From positions 186,001-250,000 of the forward strand of contig NZ_CANMNK010000007.1 of the NCBI RefSeq assembly GCF_947499265.1: 64,000 nucleotides of DNA, read 5' to 3'. This DNA comes from an uncultured Roseobacter sp. (GTDB lineage: Bacteria > Pseudomonadota > Alphaproteobacteria > Rhodobacterales > Rhodobacteraceae). Each line of letters opens with the position of its first letter. Within the stretch, counting starts at the first letter, position 1. Both the position numbers and the translations under genes were made by a program. The notes under the pieces were generated by a model. It saw only the letters and a program-made list of their open reading frames with translations. It was not told where the DNA came from and searched no databases. Of the stretch, positions 63,389 through 64,000 are shown in pieces.

Positions 63389-63769
63389 ATGAAGGTTCTA
63401 ATCGTTGAGAGCCAAAACGATCTGGCTACACTATGGCAAAGACACCTTGAGCGCATGGGCATGACAGTTGCACGTGCGTCGGGTCAAGTCGATGCCATCG
63501 ACCACCTGAGCACGCATCAGACTGACGTGATCATCATGGATCTGATGCTGGGCGATGGATCGGCGTTGGCGGTTGCAGACTATGCAAGTTACAGGTTGCC
63601 CGACGCACGGGTAATCTTTGTCACCAACACGTCGTTTTTCTCGGATGGCTCGATTTTCCGGCACGCAACGAACGCCTGCGCGTTTGTGCAGAGTGCCACG
63701 CCCCCCGAGGATTTGGCTGCCATGGTCGAGCATTATGGCGGTGTCTCAGAGCATTCCGGGGCGGCCTGA
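63389..63769 (+). CDS. stand-alone response-regulator receiver domain
   Basis: A 126-residue CheY-like protein without output domain. It starts MKVLIVESQND, has the phospho-acceptor Asp51 in VIIMDLMLGDGS and the Thr/Ser switch in IFVTNTS. The conserved lysine that usually precedes Pro after strand 5 is missing (AFVQSATPPEDL), so phosphorylation-induced switching may be changed. GGAGGA precedes the ATG. No histidine kinase lies nearby. Confidence 0.85.
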   Translation: MKVLIVESQNDLATLWQRHLERMGMTVARASGQVDAIDHLSTHQTDVIIMDLMLGDGSALAVADYASYRLPDARVIFVTNTSFFSDGSIFRHATNACAFVQSATPPEDLAAMVEHYGGVSEHSGAA

Positions 63770-63803
63770 ACGGGCCAACCGCTACAAACACCCGTTTTAG
63801 GCA

Positions 63804-64000
63804 TCACCCGCGATTGTGGGGAGCCAAAAAATCGAGTTCGGGTCCGATCGGGATGATCCGGTGCGGGTTTATGCTTTCGTGACTGAAATGGTAGTGGCGG
63901 ATGATATGCGCGAAATTCACCGTTTCGGCGACCCCGGGCGTTTGAAACAGGTCGCGCGTGTAGGCCCAGAGGTTGGGAAAATCGATTAGCCGTTTCCGGT
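63804..64000 (-). CDS. glutathionyl-hydroquinone reductase-like protein, C-terminal part
   Basis: The minus-strand frame is open from the right edge and ends at 63804. It reads RLIDFPNLWAYTRDLFQTPG, VAETVNFAHIIRHYHFSHES, INPHRIIPIGP and DFLAPHNRG. These are typical of the C-terminal end of glutathionyl-hydroquinone reductases (YqjG/PcpF, omega/xi-class GST fold), which reduce glutathionyl-hydroquinones. About 65 residues are present; the active-site cysteine region lies outside the window. Useful alongside azoreductase for quinone handling. Confidence 0.85.
   Translation of the reverse strand, partial: RKRLIDFPNLWAYTRDLFQTPGVAETVNFAHIIRHYHFSHESINPHRIIPIGPELDFLAPHNRG

Overview
The window is about 64 kb of GC-rich, gene-dense DNA from an alphaproteobacterium, most likely a Roseobacter-group member of the Rhodobacteraceae. 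The evidence is the split atpI-B-E-F'-F operon with a b' subunit, a MipZ division regulator, a VPLPA-type C-terminal sorting signal, TRAP transporters, an aerobic benzoyl-CoA (box) cluster and a cbb3 oxidase/ccoGHIS block. No phage, insertion sequence, integrase or CRISPR array is visible, so this reads as core and metabolic-accessory chromosome rather than a mobile island.

Layout. 1-5.9 kb: the end of ccoNOQP followed by ccoGHIS (cbb3 oxidase and its copper/assembly factors), running into a convergent penicillin-binding D,D-carboxypeptidase with a SPOR tail. 7.6-13.7 kb: a HAD hydrolase, ClpS, an RsmC-like methyltransferase, an SDR protein lacking the catalytic lysine, and three haem genes (hemF, hemC, hemE), followed by a CAU-anticodon tRNA. 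13.9-27.5 kb: an aromatic-acid module on the plus strand, comprising a flavin hydroxylase, a DctPQM TRAP transporter, benzoate-CoA ligase, an alpha/beta hydrolase, a DUF309 protein, BoxC, BoxB, a 47-residue four-cysteine peptide, BoxA, BoxR and a Rossmann-less 3-hydroxyacyl-CoA dehydrogenase-like protein. 27.5-35.3 kb: a DUF2165 membrane protein, an orphan dipeptide-type binding protein, RidA, and a homogentisate block (hmgA, a 38-residue membrane peptide, fahA, DinB, a small membrane protein) with a divergent MarR regulator.

35.3-47.9 kb: a VPLPA-CTERM exported protein, mipZ, a multi-spanning chemoreceptor, and then a long minus-strand translation block in transcription order ffh, NIPSNAP, three GNAT acetyltransferases, aroQ, rpsP, a 47-residue protein, rimM, trmD, a small hypothetical gene, rplS, rpmE. 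47.9-52.2 kb: azoreductase with a divergent LysR gene, an EamA exporter, a 22-residue membrane peptide, ArsR, a DUF1127-like protein and a GcvA-type LysR gene. 52.4-64 kb: ATP synthase Fo genes, a FadR-type regulator with its own palindrome, smc, a lytic transglycosylase, cobD/cobC, an orphan receiver and the end of a glutathionyl-hydroquinone reductase.

How the genes work together. The central theme is aerobic catabolism of aromatic acids: uptake (TRAP), CoA activation, epoxidation (BoxAB) and ring cleavage (BoxC) under BoxR control, with a separate homogentisate route nearby. The semialdehyde dehydrogenase of the box pathway and a classical maleylacetoacetate isomerase are not in the window. 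Translation-initiation overlaps of 4 nt are very common and define most operons. Several real genes are too short for routine ORF calling (ccoS and peptides of 47, 38, 47 and 22 residues).
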